Shown in pieces: positions 1-12,161 of a stretch of 64,000 nucleotides of DNA; position 1 is the stretch's first letter, and each line of letters begins with the position of its first letter. Source of the DNA: Eulemur rufifrons (Eukaryota > Chordata > Mammalia > Primates > Lemuridae); assembly GCF_041146395.1 (NCBI RefSeq), contig NC_090997.1:31785501-31849500 (forward strand), written 5' to 3'. A program made the position numbers and the translations under genes. The notes under the pieces were generated by a model. The model was given only the letters and a program-made list of their open reading frames with translations. It did no database searches and was not told the origin of the DNA.

Positions 1-1833
1 GTCAGCCTCCTTTTCCCCACTTCCTGCCCAAATCAATATACATGTCTCCTTTGAAGAAAGCAGAATGTAAACTAAAGTTGATCCTATGGTTTTAACTTAC
101 CTCAACCTAATGTGTGCTTAAAGAATGAACCAATCACTTACTTAGATGCCATTGATTTAGTTTCTTTGTGCTCTTGTGAATTAATAAATTACAATGCTTC
201 TTTCTAAGTAAACTTTTTATCATTGATTAGTCCTCAGAGGCTAACTGACTTACATTTACTAAAAGACCAAATATGTTCAATTTCAGAAAATGTAAACTGC
301 AAGACTAGAAAATGCTGTAGATATGTATAATTTGTATTAACTCTAAAGAATATTAAATTATATATTCATTCCAATCTTACAATCCCCAAAAGAACTCCAA
401 GGTTTAGATCTCTAAGATGGAAGGCACATGAAAATACCACTGATTATGTTTCTGTTTTTAATTAATTTTTTTGAAATTCTGTCCTGTAGATGTTAGGTAG
501 GGTTACTTATGAAAAATACTCCTGTTTTTATGTGAGTCCTTGAGCCTTTAATTTGCCTTCGGATGCATTTCTCACCCAATCACAGCATAGTATTTACTTG
601 TTTGCTTCCAAAAACTTACTGTACTGGTTCAGCTGGCATTTAGACTTCCTACCGCACTCCAAGCCTAAAAGAAAATCAGAGAAATCAAGTGACTTTGCCT
701 GACACTTTCAGAACAAGAGAATTAGTGAATGAAATGGACCTTTCTGTGCGTATGCTTACAACTCTCCCCCCGAAAAAGCATTGAAAAGATCAACCCAATA
801 TTTTTACTTTTTAAATATTAATAAGTCTTAATATGTATTAATATTTTACCAACATGGTAATCAAATAGAATTATTAGTAATAATGAATTAAAGTGATCAT
901 ATTTAGAAAACACATGCAGAAATACTTCTCATTCAAAATGTATGCTTTCAATGCACAAGCTTACTTCTTCCTGTTAGAAAGGGAAAAAAGTTTAAGAAAA
1001 TAATTTTATAATAAGTAATGAAATGCTCTTTAAATATTAGACACACAGTTACCTAGAGACGTTAGCACACACTTATTCTTCTGATCTTGCAGTTGGAATT
1101 TATCTAGTTGTGAACTTAGGAAAGTTAATATTCGGTTGTAATAATGAAGATTAGTACACAAGAATTACACATTTTAGTTCACTTATAAAACAGCTTAACC
1201 ACCCAAAGGAAAGAGAAGAGTTAGTTAATGCTTTATACTGCATATATAATTATAATAGGGCACTGGGCAGTGCTTTTTAAACTTTAGTGAGCATGGGAAT
1301 TATCTGAAGTGGTTTTAAAAATGCAGATTCTCCTGTCCCCAGAGATTCTAAACCATTAAGCCGAGGATGAATCCCAGGAATATGCATATTTAACACCCAA
1401 ACTCACCCTCAAGTAAATTCTACAAGATTAGAATTCAGACCCCTCTATGAGAAACACCAGCTTGAGATGACAGATGTATTTATCATTGCATCAGAAACCA
1501 CCGAATCATCAGATAAAATGCCAATCTTAGACCATCTTCCAGATACTTTATATTATTTATACTTTGCTAGACTATCAAGGTAGGCAGCATGTAAAGAGCT
1601 ACTGACAACAGTTACGATTCATTCATTTCAGGTACTATGTTTCTCACAGTGGTCCTTAAGAATTAACCCATAGCTTTTTAGAATTCATTGATGTTTAAAA
1701 GTCATGTAGAATTGACTTGTTTTTTTAACTTTTTGTTCATTTTTACTGTCTTCAATATTGCCATTTAAGATTGTCTTATATTAAAGTGAAACGGAACCAC
1801 AGTATTTATTATCTGTTTTTCTTTGGTTTCAAG
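1..1833. other. COL19A1: Intron upstream of the first visible exon
   Basis: AT-rich intronic sequence. I see no Gly-X-Y open stretch with splice sites here, so the upstream exons of COL5 lie to the left of the window. One MER5-like fossil sits at about 1268-1463; the remainder shows nothing I can name. The intron ends in a pyrimidine-rich tract and AG at 1832-1833. Confidence 0.8.
1268..1463 (+). mobile_element. MER5A-like hAT DNA transposon fossil
   Basis: The text runs from a 'ctttttaaactttagtgagc' start through 'ggaattatctgaag' and 'tgcagattc' to 'gagaaacacca', which follows the MER5A pattern in diverged form. No coding capacity. Confidence 0.55.
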
Positions 1834-1887
1834 GGAAGACGAGGGAAGACGGGACCCCCAGGAAAACCAGGACCCCCAGGACCACCC
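1834..1887 (+). CDS. COL19A1: COL19A1 exon A: end region of COL5 helix (18 aa)
   Basis: A 54-nt exon that reads GRRGKTGPPGKPGPPGPP, six perfect Gly-X-Y triplets. The acceptor is TTTCAAG and the donor is GTGAGT at 1888. The 54-nt size is the classical collagen unit. Prolines in Y positions are expected to be hydroxylated, giving a thermally stable helix end. By recall, the peptide is identical to human collagen XIX, which anchors the gene assignment. Confidence 0.95.
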
Positions 1888-2689
1888 GTGAGTAACTAAC
1901 AGGATGACTGTCCCTTCAGAGAGTCTCTTCTTATTTCTGTGTGTTTACCTAAGGGTTCTTGTACTCCTGGCCAGTTAATAATGTCCTTCTTTCTACTGTT
2001 TCAGCACTTGGATGGGTAGTTCATACTCCCTACACCCCCACCACCGTCACCAGCCCAAACCGAGAGATAAGGGAAGCCGATAGCTGTCCACACCCCATCT
2101 GCTTCTTTATTACAGGGGCAGGAACAAGTGCAGTGTCTGCCTGAGCATCCCCAAGTCAAGCATCCAAACAGATGAACCCTACTCTGAACCTCCCTGAGCT
2201 ACATCACCTCAATTTCTTAACATTGGGGGCTGGTAGCAAGTTAGGCTTCTGGGGAAGCATATCCATTTTTCTTGATACAAAACTATTGTTAGTAGAATTT
2301 CATAGAATGTTGTTGCCAAAAAGTGCTATAAAAACCCTCCAACCAGTTAGTTATCTGGTTTCTCTACCTCAAGCTTCTAGCAAAAAAGGATTTCAGTTTT
2401 TATGGTTCCGCTAACTCTGCAACCCACCAGAGTCTGGTTTGTGCCCAAGCTACTCCATGACACTGCGCTCTCCACTAATCTCTGAGTCGCCCCAGATTCC
2501 CTGGGCACTGTTCAGGGTCCGTGTTACTTCCCTGCTACACGGGAATTTCCACTGTGGACTCTCTCCCCTTGAAATTCTTCTCTGGGTTTAGTGACATTGG
2601 TTCTTTTTTTCCTGTGTCTGGGGCCATATTTTTGTGTCCTTCGTCAACAACTTTCCCTCTCTCCCCATATGTTGGATGGATTAATGAAT

Positions 2690-3460
2690 CCCAGTTTTTC
2701 ATTTCAATCCTGACATTTCTTCTGAGTTCCAGGCTCATACATTCCATTGCCTGCTCAGTATTTCCTCTTGGACATCTTCTAGCTACAGCAAAAGTACTAT
2801 GTCCAAAACTGAGCTGTAAAAATAATCCTAGATGTTTTTCTCTCCTTCATCCTCTACATCTAAACAGTCCCTAAATCATGTCAGTTCTGTGTCCCAGTAG
2901 CTCACGAATCTTCCTCTGCATCTTCACTGCCACTGCCTAAGTTTAGGCCTTTGTCAATTTGTACCTGCATTTTTGCAGCCATCTGAGAGCTGCTCTCATT
3001 GCTTCTACCTTTTCCAAATGCAGTATACCCCTAAATCATGACTGACCATGTAACTTAAGGCTTAACATCCAGGCTGGCTCGGATGGCTCAAAATTCTTTA
3101 ATAGTGTAAAACTATTTGGCTTAAAATTTCTTTCCACATCTTCTGCATGCCATTCTGGGCCCTTCGTGGTTTGCCTTTTAATTACCTTTGCTTAGCCTCC
3201 TCTATGTCCTTCCTTCTTTTGTAATCTGTAATCTTCCCTTACTATCTCCAAAATGCCATGTTTTGCAAATGTTCTCGCATAGTCCTACGTAACCTTTCCT
3301 CTAGCTACATTGCATTGTAACTCTATTTTCCTTATCTGACTGATCACCACACTGTGATTTTTTTTTTGAACCTCTGTTTTGTCACTACTGTCTAGGACAG
3401 TTTTTGGCCTGTAGCATGTGATTATTGATTATTTAAATGAATGAGTAAACAAATGAATAT
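2690..3460 (+). mobile_element. L2-like LINE 3' fossil, sense
   Basis: Diverged text such as 'ctgagttccaggctcatac', 'tgtccaaaactgag' and, near the end, 'ctaggacag...ggcctgtagcatgtgattattga' follows the 3' region of an L2-type LINE. There is no reading frame. The boundaries are rough. Confidence 0.45.
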
Positions 3461-4871
3461 GTATTGTGAAGGAAAAAACGAAGACCAGATAAGTGGCTTT
3501 TTAAAGACCAAAACCACCCTGCACCCCACTAGAGGGAGGAAATTCCAACACTTTAGGAATTTCTTTGGGTGTGGTCACATGCCAAAAATGAACATGATTG
3601 CCGTCCCCTGCTGATTTCATTTCGCTTTAGCCATTCAGGTGGATTGTCCTATTAGCAGTGCATTGGTGTTCATTGATATTGGTCGTAAAAGCAAGTTGGG
3701 GGGTGAGGGTGTGAGGGAGCATGAATTGGACACCCTGGAATCCAGTTTTTAAAGGAATCAGCTTTGTTGATTTTTATTTCAAATGCTTTGGCAAAACAGA
3801 GAACATTTTGTAAGATTTTTCAAAAATTGTTTTGTGCTTTAAAGAAGACAAGCTGTTGAATGTTAACAGGCAAGATTAGACCTTCATGTAGTTTTCTAAA
3901 CCTATGATGCTGCTTTTAAGACAGGATAATTGTCTCAAAGGAGGAATTTGAATGTTGAAGGCCTTTGTGACAAGCTTGCCAAATGTCTAGGCGAGAAGAG
4001 GATTACACCGAATTCCGGAATGAGTTCTCGACTATAGATCAAATGAGTTTACTGAAGAATTTAGAAGATTAAGAAACATGTGACTGTATGATAGGATTTG
4101 TAATATTCAATTCCACAGGTTTTAGTTTATTGCCAGAGTGTTTGGGCGAGAGAGGTGCTTATTTTATTGCAGGAATTAGATTTCGAATTTCAACTCAGCT
4201 ATGGGTCTGACACAGCGTTCGTTAACTCCTGGCTACACGGTATTTGAAAGAAAAGTAGTTTATTAACTTTTTTAATATAACAAAATACCTAGTTTGTTGG
4301 AGTAAGGAAAAATCTATGCAGAAAACCAAAGGTTTTTATTCATGGGTCAGCTTTTGTTTAAAAACAAAGTATTAGACTGTACCATCAGTTCATTTTCCGT
4401 TTAAGAACTATAGTTTATGAAAACTCTTCGTCTTTCTGATTCTGGGACAACTCCTCTAATGGACTAAAATATCTTTTCTCTCATACAAGTATTATCAGAA
4501 CTTCATCTTGAGATACATTTTTCATCAGCTTTTGGATTTTTTGAAGTTGTTCACATCGTAGGTTAAATTGATGATGTGTATATTAGTAGGCTGCAAAAAC
4601 TCCTATGGAGCACCTACTCCTACTTGCAGAGCTTAGTTAAAGACAGCATTGAAAGGAAAGGTAAAATAATCGGTTCCCCACATTTTTCTGTACCATCTTC
4701 ACATTTAATTTTTCTAAACATAAGATACTTTAGAAAAAGGACTATTGTTTACCAAATGGTTATAAATGAACAGATTCTTCAAAATCAGCCCTTTCAAGGT
4801 CATCATAACTACCATTTTAAGAAAATAAGCACATAAAAAAAATCTAACTCCTCCTGATTCACATTGTTCAA

Positions 4872-5370
4872 CAGTTTCACAAGCATTTATTTAAGATCTA
4901 CTATGTGCCTAACACTCTACTAGGGGCTGGGCTTGCAAAAATGAATAAGCCATTGTCCTTGCCTTCTAGGAGATCCAAGTTTAACTCACAGAAATGTGAA
5001 CAGAAGAAATAGATTAGGGGTAGTTCCCTACAGAAATTTACAGCTGGAGTGTAAAGATTGAGGAGGATTGTCCAGTAAAGCAAACAGAAGTGGGGGAGGG
5101 AGCAAGCTAGGTACTTCTGGCAGAGGAAAACAGCTGGAAGAGAAGCACTAAATGCTGAACCTCTGGGAAGTGGGGACAGGCCACCAACCACAGGCAGCTG
5201 AGACACAGAGCACTAGGCCAGATGTGATGAAATCAAGCCATGCTGGGCAGGGTCCTGGCGAACCTCTTGGGAAGCTCCACAAGGCATGCAAAGCTACGGA
5301 AACTTATGAAGAGCTCTAAGCTGGAGAGTCCCATGGCCAGATTTCATTGATAGGTCACTCTGGTGGCACG
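4872..5370 (-). mobile_element. L2 LINE 3' fossil, antisense
   Basis: It begins with the antisense L2 tail pattern (catttatt...ctactatgtgcctaacactctactaggggctggg, read in pieces) and continues through 'gatccaagtttaactcacag' to 'aggtcactctggtggca'. Any short frames in it are accidental. Confidence 0.55.
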
Positions 5371-6972
5371 TGGGGGTTGGATTGTTGAGTGAGCAAGATT
5401 CATTGCAGCTATCATAGTATTTAGTATACTATTTTTAAAGTGTCAGCAGAGTATTTGTCGTCTCTGTTAGGATGTCTTATGGAGCTAGTTGTATTTTATT
5501 ACAATTTACATGTAGCTTAAGAGACATTCCACTTTATTGGTAGACGTGTTTAGATCAATATGTTGTTGTTTTTCATTTATTTGTCTTTTCCAACATTGTA
5601 CCCTGTGTGGCATAAGCCCTACTTCACAGCAGAGGGGAAGGCAGTAAGAGAACAAGAGAGGGGTCGGAGGGAGCTAAAATGTTTGTAATTGGGACTGGAG
5701 ATGGTGTGTGACTCACCCCAGTGGCCAGTATGTGGGATTCCTGAAGCATGTGTTAGAATTTCTTATGACAATGTGAAATATTAAAAAATCTTAATTTTAT
5801 CTCTCTTATCGAACAGTAATTAAATAATGTATCATATCCCCAAAGGATTTAATACTTTATACAATTTTAACATTATGTCTGAGCAATTAGTCTTTAGAAA
5901 AGTTATGGGGGGAAACTTTAGTGTGTTTGATTGTCTGGAAAGAATCAAGGACTAGGAGTTATCTGGAGTTGTCAATCCTTTGATAACAGCATATTTTGCT
6001 CAGTTTTCTTAAGAAAATGTTCTTCCCTTTGGGGGTTTAGAGGAGTTCCCTAAATCAAACGTAGTGTTGTTATTTAGGAGAGTGTCAATGAAGATTGAAA
6101 AAATGGAATCAAAAGGAAAACTCCCTGATACCCTGAAGTGACTCAAATAATTAAAACATTTTGGTCAATCTTTCTATGGTGATCCTTTGTTCTGAAGCCA
6201 AGTTTATATTTTCTCACTTTCTTAAGAAATGTTGGTACCAAAAAGACAAGTTCTTTACAAAGAATAATTTCCCACAACTTCTATTTAGCTAATTTTGTGT
6301 ATGTGTGCATGTGTATATGTAGAAAGACAACCTTTTCTCCCCTAAAACATCATATCTCCTAGGGAAAAACCAAATTTATAATAATGACATATTTACCAAA
6401 AGTAGATTTATTGAACTAATGTTATTAAATTGTCTTTGTGAATCAGTGTTTCATGAAAGTCATATATATTACTTTCCCATAATTTAGCTTCCCATATTCA
6501 ATAAAAATTTTGTGTTTAGAGAAGACTTAGTTGATATGTATGCACACATAATATGCATTAATAAAGTTGTTTTTAATCAAAATGCTTGTAATTGAAGAGC
6601 AACTAAACTGGTTAGAGAGCTAGCCACAACCACCTATGTTGAACATATTTTTTTAAAAGTATTTGTCCAATTTCCTGTTAAAAAGCAGAGCTGATCTTAC
6701 CTGTACAAAGGAAAAAGCTCCTAAATTCTCTCAAATTATCTTCTGCCATCTTGTCCTAAGCAAATAGTCTTCATTGGAGAAAAATCATTAAGTAGAGATG
6801 TCTTGGATTGATAATACCTTCAAATACCTAAAGAGTATGACTGAGAGCAGCTTTTCAGAGAGACAAAATATGAGAGTGCTAAGTATCTCCTTGGGGAAGG
6901 AAATAGCACTAACTTCCAGGAGACGGTTTCAGAAGAGAGGGAGATGGACAGGACCAGGAGGGTTTACTACAG

Positions 6973-7130
6973 CACTAGCTCACATTAGGTACTATGCTTC
7001 CAATGTCTTATGGAATCCTCACAACTTAGAAATGTCAAGTAACTTGCCCAAGCTCATACAATGGTAATCGGGAGAGACAGAATTGAAACCCAGGAACTGA
7101 TCCCCAAATCTACCTTTATTCTGCTAGACT
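6973..7130 (-). mobile_element. MIR SINE, antisense
   Basis: The antisense MIR core is recognisable: 'gtcaagtaacttgcccaagc' followed by 'tcatacaatggtaatcgggag...gaattgaaaccca'. It is an old tRNA-derived SINE fossil. Confidence 0.65.
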
Positions 7131-7244
7131 ATGGGTGTAAAAGGCAAGCTTCTAGTTTATACTTGGACTAGCATCAGCCTTACTTAAACATCACACATAG
7201 AACATTGTTTAATTTTTCCATGGCCATTCGAAGTACTCTCCAGC

Positions 7245-7445
7245 CTCAGGGCTGCAAGATACTGTAGTATGACGTCCTTCACTTGACATTTTCATATTTC
7301 CATTTCCTTCTCTGTAAATTTGAAATAATAGCACCTGCCCCACCTACTTCCCACAGTTGCTGAAAGGATCAAATTCCATACATGTGAAAGAACTTCCTTC
7401 TAAATGTAAAGCTCTATCTAAATGGAATTTATCCATTATTATTAC
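7245..7445 (+). mobile_element. MIR-like SINE fragment, sense
   Basis: 'tccttctctgtaaatttgaa', 'aatagcacctgccccaccta' and 'gttgctgaaaggatcaaa' follow the 3' half of MIR, in strongly diverged form. Confidence 0.4.
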
Positions 7446-8854
7446 TATTTTGAATATCCATTCACATAGTAGATAGAAGAGATTGTCTGGACTCTGTAAC
7501 TGGACCAATACATTGTTTTCTTTTTACAAATTTCCCAAAATCCAGTTAGCAAAAATTTGAATGTCTGTCAATGAATTGCTGAAATAAAAGATCACTTTAC
7601 ATATGGAATACTTATTCTAGGTATGTAAATCCACCCTTAAAGAGGTACAAAAGTTATTCCTAATTAGGTAATAATAACAACCGGATATAAAGATTCAGTG
7701 TTTTTTTTTCTCCTCAGATTTACAGCCTCTTCCTTCCTCATGGGGCTTGTTCATCCATGATCTGAGCTGTTGCATTTTATTAGTTGTGATGTTCTCTCTG
7801 TCTCAACTACCATTCCTTACACTCTCATAAAAACTTCTTTTTTAAAAAAATCCTTCTAGTTATCTGAGTAGCATAGGCAATGGAAACTAGTGGGCTTATG
7901 TTGTGATAATGAGACTTGGAAAGTCTGAAGACTTGGAATGCCTTAGTTTATTTCAAAATATTCTGGTTTTTAGTTTTTTTAGAAAAGAGAGGAAAACAGC
8001 TGGAAATGAGGCGGAGCGGGAGAGAAAGCAGGAAAATTTAACTAATGAGCCATTAAAGGAAGTAGGTATTAGCCTACCCATTTGACATTGACTTTACTTC
8101 TCATTCATCATCACTGTAAATAGCATTTATTAAGAAACACATTAATTTTAAAATGTGTTATTATTTCTTTCTCTTACAGGCAGGGCTTTTGATTTTCTTT
8201 CATTTTTTTTCTCCCGGCATTGTTTTTGTGCATTGTTTCATTATTGTAGCATGAGAATTGAACAGTGGGCTCATGTGTCACATTTCTGTGTATAGCAATT
8301 TAGGTTAAAAACAATGAAGTCAAGAAATTTGTAACGTGGGGCAGCAGCACCCTCTACTGTTTCTATCAGAAAAGCTCTAGGCAAAGAATGACACTTCACA
8401 GACCTTTGGAGGATGTCACGGGTATGGAAATTTTTCAGTGTTCGAGGATTAATTATATATCCACATGATTTTCAAAATTTATTTTCAGGTTTTTATTGCA
8501 TTTTCTGCTTATCCTGTAGTTTAAGTATAAATACTATTTCATCAACAGTCATTTTCAATGTCAGTTTGATGTTCTTTTAAGGTAAAAATATTTATTCACA
8601 AATCTCCAAAATGCCCATCTATTGTAAAATACTGATACAACTCTGCAGCATTACTTTTGTGGGAGCTTACTCCAGTAAAATTTGTGCTGCTTTTCTAAAA
8701 CAGCAATCTGATTTAAAACATGTGTTTCTATTTTAATTTTAACTCCAATGTAGAACTTCTTTTACTTTGAAAGCATGAATCATTGCACAATTCTGAAGGT
8801 TAGGATTATACAGCAGTTTACATAGTTAAAGTAGTCAATGTAGGGTGTAAAATT

Positions 8855-9470
8855 GAATTCATTTAATTAACAAATACTTATTTACCATCTACCATGTGTT
8901 AATCACTGTTGCAAACATTGAATGTACAGTGGTTAAAAAAACAAAGCAAAACAAACAAGGTTATCTACCTTTAATAACTTACTCCATTATGGGGGAGTAC
9001 AGCATTGATTAATAAGAAATTAAATAAATAGACAAAACCATTGCAGTTTCGTGTGAGGTGCTCTTGGGGAAATAAACGGGGCAATGTGATAATGATTTGG
9101 AAGGAAGAAGTGTTACTCTCATTAAGGTGGTCCAGGGAGGCTCTCCGAGCAGATGACATTCCTTGAAAAGGAGCTGGCCAGGTGAGGCTAAATCCTTTGT
9201 GGAATGGGACTAGGTGTTTTAAAACAAAAATTATGTTTTTTAGAAATATCAGGACATGCAAAGGGCTTGAGATGGGGAAAAGCTTGATGTATTCAATAAA
9301 CATAGAGGAGCTAGGAGAAGAATAGTGCAAGAAAAGGTTTGAGAGCTGAGTGGCTTTATCACTCAGGGCCTTATGAGGGTGGAAGCAGGATGGGGTGGAG
9401 GAGTGAAGTGGCTGTGAAATAATCAGCCAGTTACCTCTCCCTTTTGTAAGCCTTAGTGTGTGCGTTTCCA
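8855..9470 (-). mobile_element. L2 LINE 3' fossil, antisense
   Basis: It opens with an L2 antisense tail (aacaaatacttatttaccatc, then a diverged 'catgtgttaatcactgttgc') and continues with text typical of the upstream L2 region ('ccagggaggctctccgagca'). The 51-nt stretch at 9195-9245 inside it recurs at 12111-12161; see findings. Confidence 0.5.
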
Positions 9471-9768
9471 CTTGAGGGGGGTTGATTTTTTTTGATATAA
9501 TAAAATTACTATTCTAACTGATTCAGATAAATTATTCTGAAAGTAATATCATTTTTAGCCCCTCATTGTTAGTCTTTGAGTAGACCGGGAATATACATGT
9601 TTGCTGAGAGAAAGCAAGAGAACTGATAATGCTTTGATTGTAGCCCATTTAATTTCAGTCCTGGCTGAATCCACTGGATCTTATATTTGTCTTTAAAGGT
9701 GGAGAATTTCATCACATATAAGTTAATATTTTCCTTTTCTCCACAGCTAAACCTGATGCTTCCTTTCT

Positions 9769-10339
9769 TTTTCTTTAATTTTTAATTATTAGGGGTACAT
9801 ACAGTTCTATATATTTATGGGGTACATGTGATGTTTTGACACAGGCAGACAATGTGAAGTAGTCAGATCAGGGTAATGGGGTCTCCATCACCTCTGGGAC
9901 TTACTATTTCTTTGTGCTAGGAATATCCCAGTTCCATTGTTTGAGTTATTTTAAGTATACCCTAACTTTTGATGATAGTCACTTTGTTATGCTATCAAAT
10001 ATTGTTCATTCTATCTAACTATATTATTGCACCCATTAACCATCTCCCCCTCCACCTCCCCTCCCCACTACCCTTCTCAGTCTCTGGTAACCATCATTCT
10101 ACCCTCTGTCTCCATGAGATCAGTGGTTTTAATATTTGGCTCCCACATATGAGTGAGAACATGCAAGATTTATCTTTCTGTGCTTGGCCTATTTCTTTTA
10201 ACATAATGTTGTCCAGTTTCGTCCATGTTGTTGCAAATAGCAGGATTTCCTCAAAGGGCCAGATCTAAGCGTTATCCACCTTAGAGAGGAGGTAGAAAGA
10301 AATATTGGGGTGGAAAGTTTATTCAAAGGATTAATAACC
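9769..10339 (-). mobile_element. L1 3' end, antisense, with candidate target-site duplication
   Basis: An L1 3' UTR read backwards: A-poor/T-rich tail at 9769, then 'ggggtacatacagttc', 'tatggggtacatgtgatgtt', 'ctatcaaatattgttcatt' and 'gagtgagaacatgcaag'. The L1 match fades near 10243. The 14-nt GATGCTTCCTTTCT at 9755-9768 recurs at 10340-10353 and could be the target-site duplication. The 95 nt between 10244 and 10339 do not look like the L1 3' UTR. Confidence 0.7.
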
Positions 10340-12110
10340 GATGCTTCCTTTCTGATAGGCTACAGGCTGGGTCAGATGAATAGTAATAGCAATGAAAATA
10401 CCTGCCCTCAAAACATTATAGAACTTACGCCTTCCTGCACATGTACCCCATTATCCAACGCTATTCTTAACATGTATATCCTCCATCTCCAATTTTATTT
10501 ACTATGCACGGAACTGAAGGAGCAAAATTTTTGTTTCCAGCATATAGCGAGGTATACCTCCAAAACAAGTTAGTATCCCAAGCCACATTTTAGACTGCTG
10601 AATAAAGCAGGTGACAATGAATGTCTGATTTAAACATTTGATTTCTTGTTAAAATACCCACAAAATACCCTGAACGTGCCTCCATGCATGTTGAGGCTCA
10701 TCATGTTTCAATGGGAATCCAATTCGTATTCTTAATACCCCTTTAGAAGCCTTGAACTGATCAAGGTTTTGTCATGTTTCTTAGTTTTCCTTTGAGCAAG
10801 GAACCTCAATCTCTTCTGTTAAATGACTAAAGGTCATGCATTGTAATGATAATATCTTCAGAGAAAATGAACATAACCATTTATTTAAGTCAATGGGAAT
10901 GGTAATTTCATTTCTTGGAAAAATGACTTCCTCAGATTTAAAAATATAGACACATAAGACCTATAAAATGGAGACATGGCCAGTTAATCATTTTTACTGC
11001 CACTTGTCCCCCAGGGGGTAATGGTCCCAGACAAAACAGCTGTTGCCAACATTGCTAAAATTCCAGTGTCACCTTGTGTGACCACAGAATACATAGGCAT
11101 GTGTATGAGGCAGCTTAGGGTCTTAGGTTGAGATTTTGAAAACTAGCACTTGGGTTTGATTTTCTAATTATTTCTCTCTTTTCTCCTAATGAACAGCAGC
11201 AGCGGGACATTATTTGCCATTTTCTGACTTCCTAAGTTTTTTACTAATTGTATTTACATTCTTATGGAAAAGGATATTATCTGCATACAGTCACTGACTA
11301 CTTTTTTCATCTTGTCTCATGTTATTGAAACCGACTATTAAAATACGCGTGTTATTCATAGCAATAATGAGACAGAATATTTGAAATCCTTGATATATGG
11401 TGACCAAACTTGTAATTAGTTAGGCCAGTGCCCAGAAATGGATAAATACCATTTCTTTGTGTTGGGTAAACATGAAGGTTTGAGATGTCAAAGGCCAATC
11501 AGATTTGTTAGAACCTTAATGTTCAGAAAGGGATACTTGTTTCCTAAATAATCTTATAGTTTACATTGGATGATATAGTGTCCAGAAGGATCTCGATACA
11601 ATATTGTGTGATTTTATCGCATATAACTTTTTGAGGTAGGGAAAAAAATATCATTTTCGTTTTAACAATAAGAAGACTCTGGGCCCTGATGAATAAAGGG
11701 TTCAGCTAAATGTGTGCAGTCATGTTTCTCTGCACAACAATAACTATGGTTTGGTATGGTCAAAGAAAAGACTAAAATAAATTGTGTAACTAGAGAAGCA
11801 ACAAGTCTTCAGTATTGTCTAGGGGACCTAAAACATGGAAGGAAATTTGGTAGAAAATAAGATCTGAAGGGACTTCAGTTATATCTGCAATGATTTTATT
11901 AAAAAATAAAAATTTCTGAAGCCAATATGACAAATTGTTACTATCTGACAACATCGTATTGTGGATTCATGGGAATTTATCATATTATTTTCTATAATTT
12001 TCAGCACATTTAAAATATTTCAAATTCATTTTAAGAAATAAGAAAACCAATATCACTGATTACTTCTTCAGTGGCCAATATCATCAGTATCTTTTCCTTT
12101 GACTGAAATA

Positions 12111-12161
12111 CTTTGTGGAATGGGACTAGGTGTTTTAAAACTAAAATGATGTTTTTTAGAA
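12111..12161 (+). repeat. 51-nt near-copy of 9195-9245
   Basis: CTTTGTGGAATGGGACTAGG and the following bases repeat 9195-9245 with two mismatches in 51 nt. The source lies inside an L2 fossil, but the flanks of this copy do not continue the L2. Confidence 0.75.

Noticed and set aside
8971..9471. 166-codon open frame on the - strand
   Set aside because: It lies within an antisense L2 fossil and has no resemblance to a known protein or to LINE coding text.
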